The position numbers were made by a program, and so were the translations under genes. 17,863 nt of DNA from CAYMRB01 sp964392615. GTDB lineage: Bacteria; Planctomycetota; UBA8108. Within the stretch, counting starts at the first letter, position 1; the number at the start of each line of letters is the position of its first letter. Shown here one piece after another: positions 7,665-15,500 of the stretch. The stretch lies in the NCBI GenBank assembly GCA_964392615.1, contig CAYMRB010000191.1, positions 1-17,863 on the forward strand, written 5' to 3'. The notes beneath the pieces were generated by a model. That model made no database searches. It saw nothing but the letters and a program-made list of their open reading frames with translations, and had not been told where the DNA came from.

Positions 7665-9179
7665 TCACCCGGATCGCGGGATCCTGACCGTGAACGTCGA
7701 CCCCGTCGAAACCGCGCTCTCGCAGACGATGCTCCCGCCCAGCGCCTCCACGATCGCCTGGGAGATCGCCAGCCCGAGTCCCGACCCTCCCGCCTCGCTG
7801 GTGCGGGCCTCGTCGACGCGGTAGAAACGTTCGAAGATCTGGCTCCGGTCAGCCGCGGAGATTCCGACACCGTTATCGGCAACGACGAGGACGGCGTTCT
7901 CCCCCGCGGTCTCGAGCCGAATCTCGACGCTGCCGCCCGGACGGTTGTACTTGATCGCGTTCGTGACGAGATTCATCACGACCTGCGTGACGCGTCCCGC
8001 GTCGGCGATGACCTCTACCGGCTGGAGGGCGAGATCCACCGTGACGCCTTTCTCTCGCGCCAGCGGCCCCAACAGGTCGGCGCAGTCCTCGGCGAGGGCG
8101 CGAAGGTCGACCGGCCCCGTCCGCAGATCCAGATCGCCGGAGTCCGAGCGCGTCAGAGTCAGGAGGCCGTCCACCAGCAGCTTCATCCGCGTCGCCGCGC
8201 GGTGGCAAACGTCGATGGTCTCGCGATACTCGTCGGGGTCGCGCTCCCTCTGGCGAGCCAGCTCGGTGTGCGTGAGGATGACCGAGACCGGCGTTCTGAG
8301 CTCGTGCGAGGCGTCGGCAGTGAAGCGCGTCTGCTTGCGAAACGAGTCCTGCAGACGGTCGAACGTCCGGTTGAGCACGCCGGCGAGCGCGCCGAGCTCC
8401 GTCTCGGTCGACGCGACGTCGATCCGGCGCGACAGGTTCGACGCCGAAATCGACTCCGCCGCCGCGCTGATCGCGCCGATCGGCCCGATCGCTTTCTTCG
8501 CGACGAACCAGCCGCCCGCGAGCGCAGCGACGAGCACCGCGAGCCCCGTTCCCAGAAGCGACATGGCCAGCGTGTCCAGCTCGGCGATCTCGCGCCGGAT
8601 GGACACACCGACGACGACGAGGGACTTCTCCGGCCCCGCGAGAACGATCTCGCGTCGGGGGCCCTCTTGCCGGATGTAGAACGAGTCCTCACCGGTCGGG
8701 TGATCCGGGAGCTCCCGCGCGACGCCGGACTCCGAGTCGACGAGCACCTCGCCGTCCGGGTGCCAGACGACGAAGTAGGGAGGCTGCTCCGGGTCGTCTC
8801 CGAAACGACGGCTGAAACGCTCCGGCAGCTCGAGCGGATTGCGACGAAAGAGCCGCTTCGCCAACGAATCGAAGAGACCGGCCTCCGCGTCACCGGGCGG
8901 GTTGCTGCCGTTCGACGCGCGGTCGGCGCTACCGTCCGCGTCCGGACTCTTCGGACGTGCGAAGAGGCTCCACCACGACGAGCCCCGGTTCTTCCAGTGA
9001 AAGGGGTACCGGCGGAATCGGGTCGCGAGGACCTGTGCGGTCCCCTCGAGCTGCGCGTCGATCTCACGCAGCTTCGCGCGGCGCACGAGCTGAAAGAGCC
9101 CGACTCCGAACCCGGCCAGCGCCAGCGTCAGAACCAGTGCCTGCCATCCGACGACCCGAGCTCGAAGGGATCTAAACAT
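7665..9179 (-). CDS. Two-component sensor histidine kinase
   Basis: A 504-residue membrane kinase from the ATG at 9177-9179, which has AGGGG about 11 nt upstream; an in-frame GTG at 9200 lacks a site. Transmembrane segments lie at about 12-33 and 203-226, enclosing a roughly 170-residue extracytoplasmic sensor rich in aromatic and charged residues. Then come HAMP (about 227-280), HisKA with the phospho-accepting histidine H292 in FTADASHELRTP, and HATPase_c with the N box (VMNLVTNAIKYN), G1 (ADNGVGIS), F box (FERFYRVD) and G2 (GSGLGLAIS). All catalytic boxes are intact. Its start overlaps the end of the response regulator gene by 8 nt, so the two form one operon. The signal is unknown; the family relatives in metal and envelope-stress systems have the same domain order, but that does not identify the ligand. 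Confidence 0.97.
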   Translation of the reverse strand: MFRSLRARVVGWQALVLTLALAGFGVGLFQLVRRAKLREIDAQLEGTAQVLATRFRRYPFHWKNRGSSWWSLFARPKSPDADGSADRASNGSNPPGDAEAGLFDSLAKRLFRRNPLELPERFSRRFGDDPEQPPYFVVWHPDGEVLVDSESGVARELPDHPTGEDSFYIRQEGPRREIVLAGPEKSLVVVGVSIRREIAELDTLAMSLLGTGLAVLVAALAGGWFVAKKAIGPIGAISAAAESISASNLSRRIDVASTETELGALAGVLNRTFDRLQDSFRKQTRFTADASHELRTPVSVILTHTELARQRERDPDEYRETIDVCHRAATRMKLLVDGLLTLTRSDSGDLDLRTGPVDLRALAEDCADLLGPLAREKGVTVDLALQPVEVIADAGRVTQVVMNLVTNAIKYNRPGGSVEIRLETAGENAVLVVADNGVGISAADRSQIFERFYRVDEARTSEAGGSGLGLAISQAIVEALGGSIVCESAVSTGSTFTVRIPRSG

Positions 9180-9825
9180 CGACGATATACCCCTGGCCAC
9201 GGCGCGTCGTGATCAGCTCCTTGCCGAGCTTCTTGCGAAGATTCGACACGTACACTTCGACGAGGTTGGAGAGCGTGTCGCCGTTTTCGTCGAAGAGGTG
9301 ATCGTAGAGCTTCGTACGCGTGACGAGCTTGCCGCGGTTCAGAGCGAGAATCTCGAGCAACGAGTACTCGCGAGCCGTAAGGGCGACCGCATCGCCATCG
9401 CGAGTGACCGTGCGCGACTCGCAGTCGACGACGACAGAGCCGAGCGCGATGACGTTGAGCGCGTGCCCTGACGCGCGACGAATCAGGGCGCGAAGGCGCG
9501 CCAGCAGCTCCGAGATCGCGAAGGGCTTGACGAGGTAGTCGTCGGCACCGCAATCGAGCCCCTCGACGCGGTCGCGGACCGCGTCCCGGGCGGTCAGCAC
9601 GAGGACCGGCGTCTGCTTGGACTCACGCAGCGCCCGGAGCACGGCGAATCCGTCGAGCTTGGGCAGCATCAGGTCGAGAACGAGCGCGTCGTAGTTCCAG
9701 CTCGTCGCCTTGAACAGGCCTTCCTCGCCGTCGGCTGCGACGTCGACGGCATAGCCGGACTCGCGCAGCGCCTTCTCCAGACCCGAGCGCAGGTCCGGTT
9801 CGTCCTCGATCACCAGAATCCTCAT
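9172..9825 (-). CDS. OmpR/PhoB-family response regulator
   Basis: A 217-residue regulator. The receiver domain (1-115) has the acidic pair E8/D9, the phospho-acceptor D51 (ALVLDLMLP), T78 (VLTAR) and K100 followed by P101. The winged-helix DNA-binding domain (about 125-217) contains LTAREYSLLEILALNRGKLVTR and ends with the wing sequence TRRGQGYIV. The pattern is that of PmrA/QseB/CzcR-type members, which bind tandem half-sites at 11-nt spacing. The ribosome binding site is weak. It is the first gene of the pair with the histidine kinase, which it overlaps by 8 nt, and it is transcribed away from the sheath-like gene. A candidate box in its own upstream region (9900-9933) suggests autoregulation. 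Confidence 0.97.
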   Translation of the reverse strand: MRILVIEDEPDLRSGLEKALRESGYAVDVAADGEEGLFKATSWNYDALVLDLMLPKLDGFAVLRALRESKQTPVLVLTARDAVRDRVEGLDCGADDYLVKPFAISELLARLRALIRRASGHALNVIALGSVVVDCESRTVTRDGDAVALTAREYSLLEILALNRGKLVTRTKLYDHLFDENGDTLSNLVEVYVSNLRKKLGKELITTRRGQGYIVDV

Positions 9826-9899
9826 CGTCCGCGAGTCCGTGGCTCGGCGAGTGCCGCGCTGGCGACGCCGGAGAGCGGGAGTCGGCGCGCGTTCCCTCG

Positions 9900-9933
9900 A
9901 TCCTATCCCGCCGTACCTTAAGCGAGCATGAAG
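9900..9933 (-). promoter_or_regulatory. Candidate autoregulatory box and -10 region upstream of the response regulator gene
   Basis: Read on the minus strand: CTTCAT (9928-9933), a 5-nt gap, CTTAAGGT (9915-9922), a 9-nt gap and TAGGAT (9900-9905; 4 of 6 matches to TATAAT). The TTAAGG element is 92 nt from the response regulator start, and the equivalent element is 91 nt from the cysteine-repeat gene start. The TTAAGGT element occupies the -35/spacer region, as in activator-dependent promoters of OmpR-type regulators. Confidence 0.5.
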
Positions 9934-10053
9934 CCCCGCGAGCGACGACCTCCAGGCGCGAGGACCGCGGGAGGAACGAGCCCATCTGACCGCGTGCCGC
10001 TCCGTTCATCAACCGTCCGGCGCCGAGCTTTGACGCGCGAGGGCCTCATCGGC

Positions 10054-10062
10054 TGGTATCAT
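10054..10062 (+). promoter_or_regulatory. Extended -10-like element upstream of the sheath-like gene
   Basis: TGGTATCAT contains a TGn extension and TATCAT, 5 of 6 matches to TATAAT and identical to the hexamer in the sigma operon promoter. A TTGACG at 10030-10035 lies 21 nt away, too far for a standard -35, so promoter activity would rely on the extended -10 or an activator. Confidence 0.3.
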
Positions 10063-10187
10063 GAGACCCTTGATGCGGGTTCGACGCGGGTACGGCGCTG
10101 TTGCGGCCTCGCGATCGATAGACGGATGACCGAGACCGCCGTCGCTTCCCGCACGGTTCCCGAACGCTTCTCGAGGAGAGATCCCCC

Positions 10188-11633
10188 GTGCGCACTCCGT
10201 ACCCGCTTCGAACCGCCTGCCGCCTCCTCGTCGCTACCGGCGCCCTCGCGTGCAGCCTCTCGGTCCCGACTCCGGGCAACGCCGGCGACGCGTCCGTACC
10301 GATCGAACGACAGCCTCTCGGAGTCGTCGCGTTCATCGGCATGGCGACGAGCGGTCCGACGGAGGCCGCGACGCTCGTCACGAGCATCGCCCGTTTCACG
10401 AGCGTCTTCGGCTCGCCCGATGCGTCCCTGGAGCGACCGTGGCTCGCCCCGTCGATCGCGGCGTTCTTCGAGAACAGCGGACGGCGCTGCTACGTCGTCC
10501 GCGTTCTCTCGCCGACGGCGCCAGCGGTCGAGGACGCGCTCGCGGCGCTCGAAGACGTCAGCGAGGTGTCGGCCGTCGCCGCCCCCGGCCTGACGAGCGC
10601 TGCGATCCAGAACGCTCTCATCGCGCACTGCGAGAGGCTCGGCGACCGCGTCGCGATTCTCGACAGCGTCGGCGGAGCCGACCGCGACGCCGTGCTGGAG
10701 CAGCGCGCTCGCGTCAGCTCGTCCGACGGATTCGCCGCGCTCTACTACCCGTGGCTCGTGACGCCGTCGGAGGACGGGCGCGACAGCGTGCTCCCGCCGA
10801 GCGGCTTCGTCGCCGGCGCCTGGGCGCGCACCGACCTCGCGGTGGGCGTGTGGAGGTCTCCGGCCGGAATGGAGAACGGGCTCCTGCGGGGCGTCAACGA
10901 CGTCGAACGGACGCTCGGCAACGACGAGCAAGACGACCTGAACGAAGCGGGCGTCAACGTCATCCGCCACTTCGCCGGCGTCGGCGTGCGAGTCTGGGGA
11001 GCCCGCACGGTCGCGTCGAACTCCGAGTGGCGCTATGTGCCCGTCCGCCGCACCGCGCTCTGGATCGAAGCGTCGATCTACCGCGGCACGGACTGGGTCG
11101 TGTTCGAGCCGAACGATGAACCGCTCTGGGCGACCTTGCGCCTGAGGATCGGGGCGTTCCTGCAGGGCCTTTTCCGCGACGGCGCATTCCAGGGAGCGAG
11201 ACCGAGTGACGCGTACCTCGTGCAAGTCGACCGCGGGACGATGTCGCAGAACGACCTCGACAACGGTCGCACGATCAGCCTCGTCGGACTCGCTCTCGTG
11301 CGGCCGGCGGAGTTCACGCTGCTGCACGTCGTTCACGAACGCGGCCGGCTCGCGTTCGTGCGCGGTGAGACGAACGGCGACGGGCAAGTCGACGTCTCCG
11401 ACGCAATCGGCGTCCTCGAGTGGCTCTTCCTCGGTGGCCCGGCGCCGGAGTGTCTCGCTGCCGCAGACGTCAACGGCGACGGAGGCATCGACCTCAGCGA
11501 CGCGAGCTCGATCCTGTCCTTCCTCTTCCTGGGAGGGTCGGCACCGGTGGCGCCGTTTCCCGACTGCGGCGACTCCGGACGAGAATCCGACGACGACCTC
11601 GGCTGCCAGTCGCCCCCGGCCGCTTGCGCGTAG
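10188..11633 (+). CDS. Signal peptide-bearing contractile tail sheath homologue with C-terminal dockerin-like module
   Basis: A 481-residue protein from a GTG 7 nt after GAGGAGAG. Residues 1-32 form a Sec signal peptide (RTACRLLVATGALACSL, cleavage near GNA-GD). Residues about 38-378 match the phage tail sheath family used by contractile phage tails, type VI-like and extracellular injection systems: AAFFENSGRRCYVVRV (91-106), VAAPGL, LYYPWL (185-190), PPSGFVAG, GVNVIRHFAGVGVRVWGART (255-274), EWRYVPVRR, TDWVVFEPNDEPLW (301-314) and RPAEFTLLHV. The usual N-terminal arm (PGVYVEE type), which locks subunits together, is missing; the alignment begins at PIERQPLGVVAFIG. After the core come two EF-hand-like loops (E394xNxDxQxD and D427xNxDxGxD) separated by FLFLGGPAPEC, and a tail with DDLGC. 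No tube, baseplate, spike or ATPase gene is nearby. Codon use matches the genome. It is therefore probably an exported, repurposed sheath domain rather than part of a complete injection machine here. Confidence 0.9.
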   Translation: MRTPYPLRTACRLLVATGALACSLSVPTPGNAGDASVPIERQPLGVVAFIGMATSGPTEAATLVTSIARFTSVFGSPDASLERPWLAPSIAAFFENSGRRCYVVRVLSPTAPAVEDALAALEDVSEVSAVAAPGLTSAAIQNALIAHCERLGDRVAILDSVGGADRDAVLEQRARVSSSDGFAALYYPWLVTPSEDGRDSVLPPSGFVAGAWARTDLAVGVWRSPAGMENGLLRGVNDVERTLGNDEQDDLNEAGVNVIRHFAGVGVRVWGARTVASNSEWRYVPVRRTALWIEASIYRGTDWVVFEPNDEPLWATLRLRIGAFLQGLFRDGAFQGARPSDAYLVQVDRGTMSQNDLDNGRTISLVGLALVRPAEFTLLHVVHERGRLAFVRGETNGDGQVDVSDAIGVLEWLFLGGPAPECLAAADVNGDGGIDLSDASSILSFLFLGGSAPVAPFPDCGDSGRESDDDLGCQSPPAACA

Positions 11634-11679
11634 CCACGAGCTCGGCCCTTGACGACGGCGGCGCCGGCGTCGATCGTGG
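11634..11679 (+). terminator. Large GC hairpin directly after the sheath-like gene
   Basis: CCACGA (11634-11639) pairs with TCGTGG (11674-11679), and inside them GACG-G-CGGC (11654-11662) pairs with GCCG-G-CGTC (11663-11671) apart from a G/G mismatch. It begins immediately after the stop codon. No T-run follows, so it may terminate weakly or stabilise the 3' end. The remaining 150 nt before the next gene show nothing I can name. Confidence 0.35.
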
Positions 11680-11832
11680 AACGACAGTTCGACCGATGCG
11701 GCCGCGCGTCGCGCCCCGTCGGCGTGGTGCATTGTCGAGTTCTGACAACGAAGAGCCCGGGCGAAATGGCCGTCATCGCGCTGGATGGCCTTCTTCAACG
11801 GGCTGCTAACCCCTCGATGAGCTCGTGATCCG

Positions 11833-12552
11833 ATGAACCGGCGCCTTCTCCTCATCAGCAACTCCACCGAGCACGGCCGCGGCTACCTCGATCACTGCGC
11901 CGAGGCCATGCTCGAAACGCTCGGCGCGTCGCGGTCGGTGCTGTTCGTCCCGTTCGCCCTCGCCGACCGCGACGCGTACGCGCGCAAGGCTGCCGCTCGC
12001 TTCGAGCAGATGGGCGTCGCGTGCTCGAGCCTGCACGAAGCGACCGACCCACAGGCTGCGATCGATGGGGCCGCTGCGGTGTTCGTCGGAGGCGGGAACA
12101 CGTTCCGACTGCTCAGCGAGCTCTATCGCCTCGGCTTGATCGAACGTATCCGCGACCGCGTCGCCGCGGGCATGGTCTACATGGGCGCCAGTGCCGGCAC
12201 CAACATCGCCTGTCCGACGATCCGGACGACGAACGACATGCCGATCGTCGAGCCGCCGTCGCTCGACGCGATCCGTCTCGTGCCGTTCCAGATCAACCCG
12301 CACTACATCGATCCGCCGCCGGACTCCACCCACATGGGCGAGACGCGCGAAACGCGAATCCGCGAGTACCTCGAGGAGAACCGTCTCCCCGTCGTCGGAT
12401 TGCGCGAGGGATCGTGGCTCGAGGTCGACGGATCGCACTGTCGCCTCGGCGGTCAGCGTCCCGCACGTCTCTTCGCGCGCGACGCCGAGTGCCACGAGTT
12501 CTCCCCCGGCAGCGATCTCGCCGAGCTGCTCGGCGCGGATCTCGTCCCATGA
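11833..12552 (+). CDS. pepE: Dipeptidase E (alpha-aspartyl dipeptidase, peptidase S51)
   Basis: A 239-residue cytoplasmic serine peptidase, close in length to the 229-residue enterobacterial enzyme. Family members cleave dipeptides with N-terminal aspartate. The nucleophile elbow GASAG places the serine at 120, NPHY places a histidine at 157, and a glutamate falls at 192 (LREGS); these positions match the Ser120, His157 and Glu192 triad described for Salmonella PepE, and D135, also reported as important there, is present. The VFVGGGNTFRLL segment (83-94) is another family hallmark. The N-terminus has no signal peptide. No strong ribosome binding site precedes the ATG. The stop overlaps the start of the following large exported protein by ATGA, implying translational coupling. 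Why a cytoplasmic dipeptidase is tied to an exported cytochrome-like protein is not obvious; recycling of peptides is one possible link. Confidence 0.95.
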   Translation: MNRRLLLISNSTEHGRGYLDHCAEAMLETLGASRSVLFVPFALADRDAYARKAAARFEQMGVACSSLHEATDPQAAIDGAAAVFVGGGNTFRLLSELYRLGLIERIRDRVAAGMVYMGASAGTNIACPTIRTTNDMPIVEPPSLDAIRLVPFQINPHYIDPPPDSTHMGETRETRIREYLEENRLPVVGLREGSWLEVDGSHCRLGGQRPARLFARDAECHEFSPGSDLAELLGADLVP

Positions 12553-15500
12553 TCACGCTGCTGCGCCTCCCGCTCCTGCTCGTCCTCGGCACGATCGCCC
12601 CGCTGGCCGCGGAACTCGGCGACGACCTGCCGGAGCGGCTGCTCTTCACCTCGCAGACGATCGTCTGCCTCGACCCGGGCGAGGAGCACGTCTACGCGCT
12701 AGGCGACGGCCGCGAGGTGAAAATCGAGCTGCTCTCGGTCGAGGAGCGGCGCGACAGCGTGGTGAGGTTGGTGCGCGATGCGAGCGTACGCGTGGCGATC
12801 AACGGCGAGCCGCACGAGCTGGTCTGCGCGCCCTATGTGATGCCCAGCGTGATCGGCGGCCTGCGCATTCAGGTCGACACCACCTCGGGCTTCACGACGC
12901 TACCGAAGCGCGTGCAGCTCTCGCTCTGGGACGCACGCCTGCCGATCGTCGACGCCGCGCGCTTCGGCTTCCCGCTGCAGGGATTCCGCCTCTTCTCGCA
13001 CGGCCTGCAGTGCTACAACGAGCCCGTGCATCTCGGCCGCGGCGACGGCGATCCCGAGGGCGGAGCCTTTCACCACTCCTACGGCATCGACTTCGCCGGC
13101 TTCGAAGGTGGCGAGGAGGTGCGGGCCTGCGTCTCCGGGAAGGTCGTGCGGCTGCTGAAGGACGCGATCCTGGTCGACGTCGAGGACGAGAGCGGTCTGA
13201 TCTGGGAATACCACCACCTCGACTCGATCGCGCCGCACCTCGAGCTCGGCCGTCGGGTGAAGAAGGGTGAGAAGATCGGCGTCCTCGGCCGCAGCGGCCC
13301 GTCGGGCAACTTCTCACATCTCCACGTCGGCGCCTTCCTGTCGCCCGCGCACATGCGCGCCGGCAGGTACACGCGGCGGCTGAACTGGTATCCGTGGATG
13401 GTCGCCGCCTGGCGCGCCGAGCAAGGAAGCGAGCTGCACGCGATCGCCGGAGCCCACGCGCTCGCGCTGACCGGTGAGAAGGTGGCCTTCGATGCCTCGC
13501 ACTCGATCCCCGGCGACGAGCCGATCGTCTCCTACGAATGGAACCTGCCGGGCGGCACGCGTACCACGGGCCCGCGAGCAGAGGCCGTCTTCGAGCAGCC
13601 CGGCATCCACGTCGCGACCCTGCGCGTCCGAGACGCCGCCGGGAACGAAGATATCGACTTTCGCAAGGTCAAGGTCTACTCGCGCGAGAAGCCCGAGAGC
13701 TTCCTGCCAGCACTCTACGTCACGAGCACGCCGACGCTCGAGGCCCGCGTCGGCAAGCCGGTGCGCTTTCGCATCTGGCTGCACCTGGCCGAGAAGCATC
13801 CGTTCGAGGTCGACTTCGGCGACGGCACGGTGGCGAAGGACTGCAGGTCCTTCCGCGTGATCGAGCACGCCTTCCGCGAACCCGGCCTGCACATCGTCAC
13901 GGCGCGCGCCGACGTCAACGGCATGCTGACCACCGCGAAGCAGAAGGTCGTCGTGCAGCCGACGAAGACCGACGCGCTGCGCGGCCGCCCGCGCGAGGCC
14001 GCGTCGCGAGACGGTATCGAGCGCGACTGGATGCACCAGGACTACACCGGCATCGAGCTGCCCTCCGAGTTCGCGGAAGAACTCGAACGCTGGCGCGCGA
14101 AACATCTGCGTTCGGTAGAATCACGCCCCGACCCGCCGGTGCCCGAACGCCTCGCCTGCTTCGTCAGCGAGTCGAGCTCGCTCGTCGAGGAGCGCATGGT
14201 CGCGCGCGTACTCGAGGAGCTCGGGCACGGAGCGAGCGCGCTGCGCGAAAGGCTCGAGACTCTGCGCGCGGTTCCCGGCGCCGACCCGCGCTGGAGAGAG
14301 CTCTACCTGCGCGCCTGCGAGCTGCGCCGCAAGCAGCGCCTCGCGCCACTCCTCGCGCGATGGCGCCACTTCGTCTTCGATCAGCACCGCCACGTCCGCG
14401 GCAGCTGGAAGTACACCGAGGGTCTCTCCGACGCCCAGGCTTACCGCTTCTTCGCGCCGGGCTCCTCGTTGAACCTCCTCGAGCTCGACGAACCGTACGG
14501 CAACGGCACGGTCACGCCTCTGATCGAGGACGAGGGCGGTGTGCTGCGCAATCCCGATGTCTCTTTCGACGGCGAGCGCGTGCTCTTCGCGTGGAAGAAG
14601 TCCGACCGCGACGACGACTTCCACCTCTACGAGCTCGAGCCTGCAAGCGGCGCGCTGCGCCAGCTCACCGACGGCCTGGGGCTGGCCGACTACGAGGGCG
14701 CGTACCTGCCGAGTGGCGAGATCGTCTTCAGCTCCACGCGCTGCATCCAGACCGTCGACTGCAATTGGGTGGAGGTGAGCAACCTCTACCTGATGAACGG
14801 CGACGGCCACCACATGCGCCGCGTGGGCTTCGACCAGGTGCACACGATCTTCCCGACGGTCACGGACGATGGCCGGGTGCTCTACACGCGCTGGGACTAC
14901 AACGACCGCGCGCAGATCTACACCCAGCCGCTGTTCCAAATGAACACCGACGGGACCGGACAGAGCGAGCTCTACGGCGGCAGCTCCTGGTTCCCGACGA
15001 ACATCATCCACGCGCGCAAGATCCCCGGCTCGCGCAAGGTCGTGGCGATCATCACCGGCCATCACACACCGGCTCACGGCAAGCTGGGCATCATCGATCC
15101 GACGCTCGGAAGACAGGAGGGGCGCGGGATCGAGCTACTCGCACCGCCGCGGCCGGCCGACGCGGTGCGCGTCGACCGCTACGGCATGGACGGCAGCCAA
15201 TTCCAGTATCCCTGGCCGCTCGACGAGGAACGCTTCCTCGTCACGCTGGCACTGCCGACGCCGAAGGGCAAGCTGGGGCGCTTCAATCTCTATCTCGTCG
15301 ACCGCGAAGGGCGGCGCGAGCTTCTGGTCGAGGGCGACGAGTCGGGCAAGGGCATCGGCTGCCGCCAGATCGTGCCGCTGGCGCCGCGCGAGAGCGGCCA
15401 CCTGCGGCCAAACCGTGTCGACTGGAGCGCGGAGACGGGCGTGGTCTTCCTGCGCGACGTCTACGCGGGCCCCGGCCTCGAGGGGATTCCGCGCGGCACG

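Larger units (their letters stand above)
9826..10187. other. 362-nt intergenic region between divergent genes
   Basis: No convincing gene is present; open frames here are arginine- and serine-rich shadows. It holds the candidate regulator box facing the response regulator gene (9900-9933), an extended -10-like element facing the sheath-like gene (10054-10062), and the ribosome binding site GAGGAGAG (10173-10180) of that gene. The leader between the -10-like element and the GTG is about 120 nt; I see no recognisable riboswitch in it. Confidence 0.7.

Noticed and set aside
9180..9200. GTG start of the histidine kinase at 9200
   Set aside because: No ribosome binding site upstream, while the ATG at 9179 has AGGGG; the difference is only seven residues.
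10030..10062. TTGACG with TATCAT as a standard promoter pair for the sheath-like gene
   Set aside because: The spacer is 21 nt, too long for a usual sigma-70 promoter; only the extended -10 element is kept, as a weak candidate.
10230..10260. Possible lipoprotein signal in the sheath-like protein (ALAC)
   Set aside because: The residue at -3 is Ala, not the usual Leu/Val/Ile, so a standard signal peptidase I site at GNA-GD is more likely.
9928..10593. Open frame starting in the divergent intergenic region
   Set aside because: Extremely Arg/Ser-rich and overlapping the sheath-like gene in another frame; its ATG is part of the regulator box.
11732..11748. Inverted repeat TTGTC-N7-GACAA upstream of pepE
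   Set aside because: Only five base pairs per arm, and no known operator matches it confidently; chance is likely in a window this size.
10059..11867. 602-codon minus-strand open frame opposite the sheath-like gene
   Set aside because: Arg/Asp/Val-rich antisense shadow in GC-rich DNA without any domain; the plus-strand gene has clear homology.
12021..12548. Upstream extension of the fusion gene reading frame
   Set aside because: It overlaps pepE in another frame, is arginine-rich without family resemblance, and a clear signal peptide begins at 12549.
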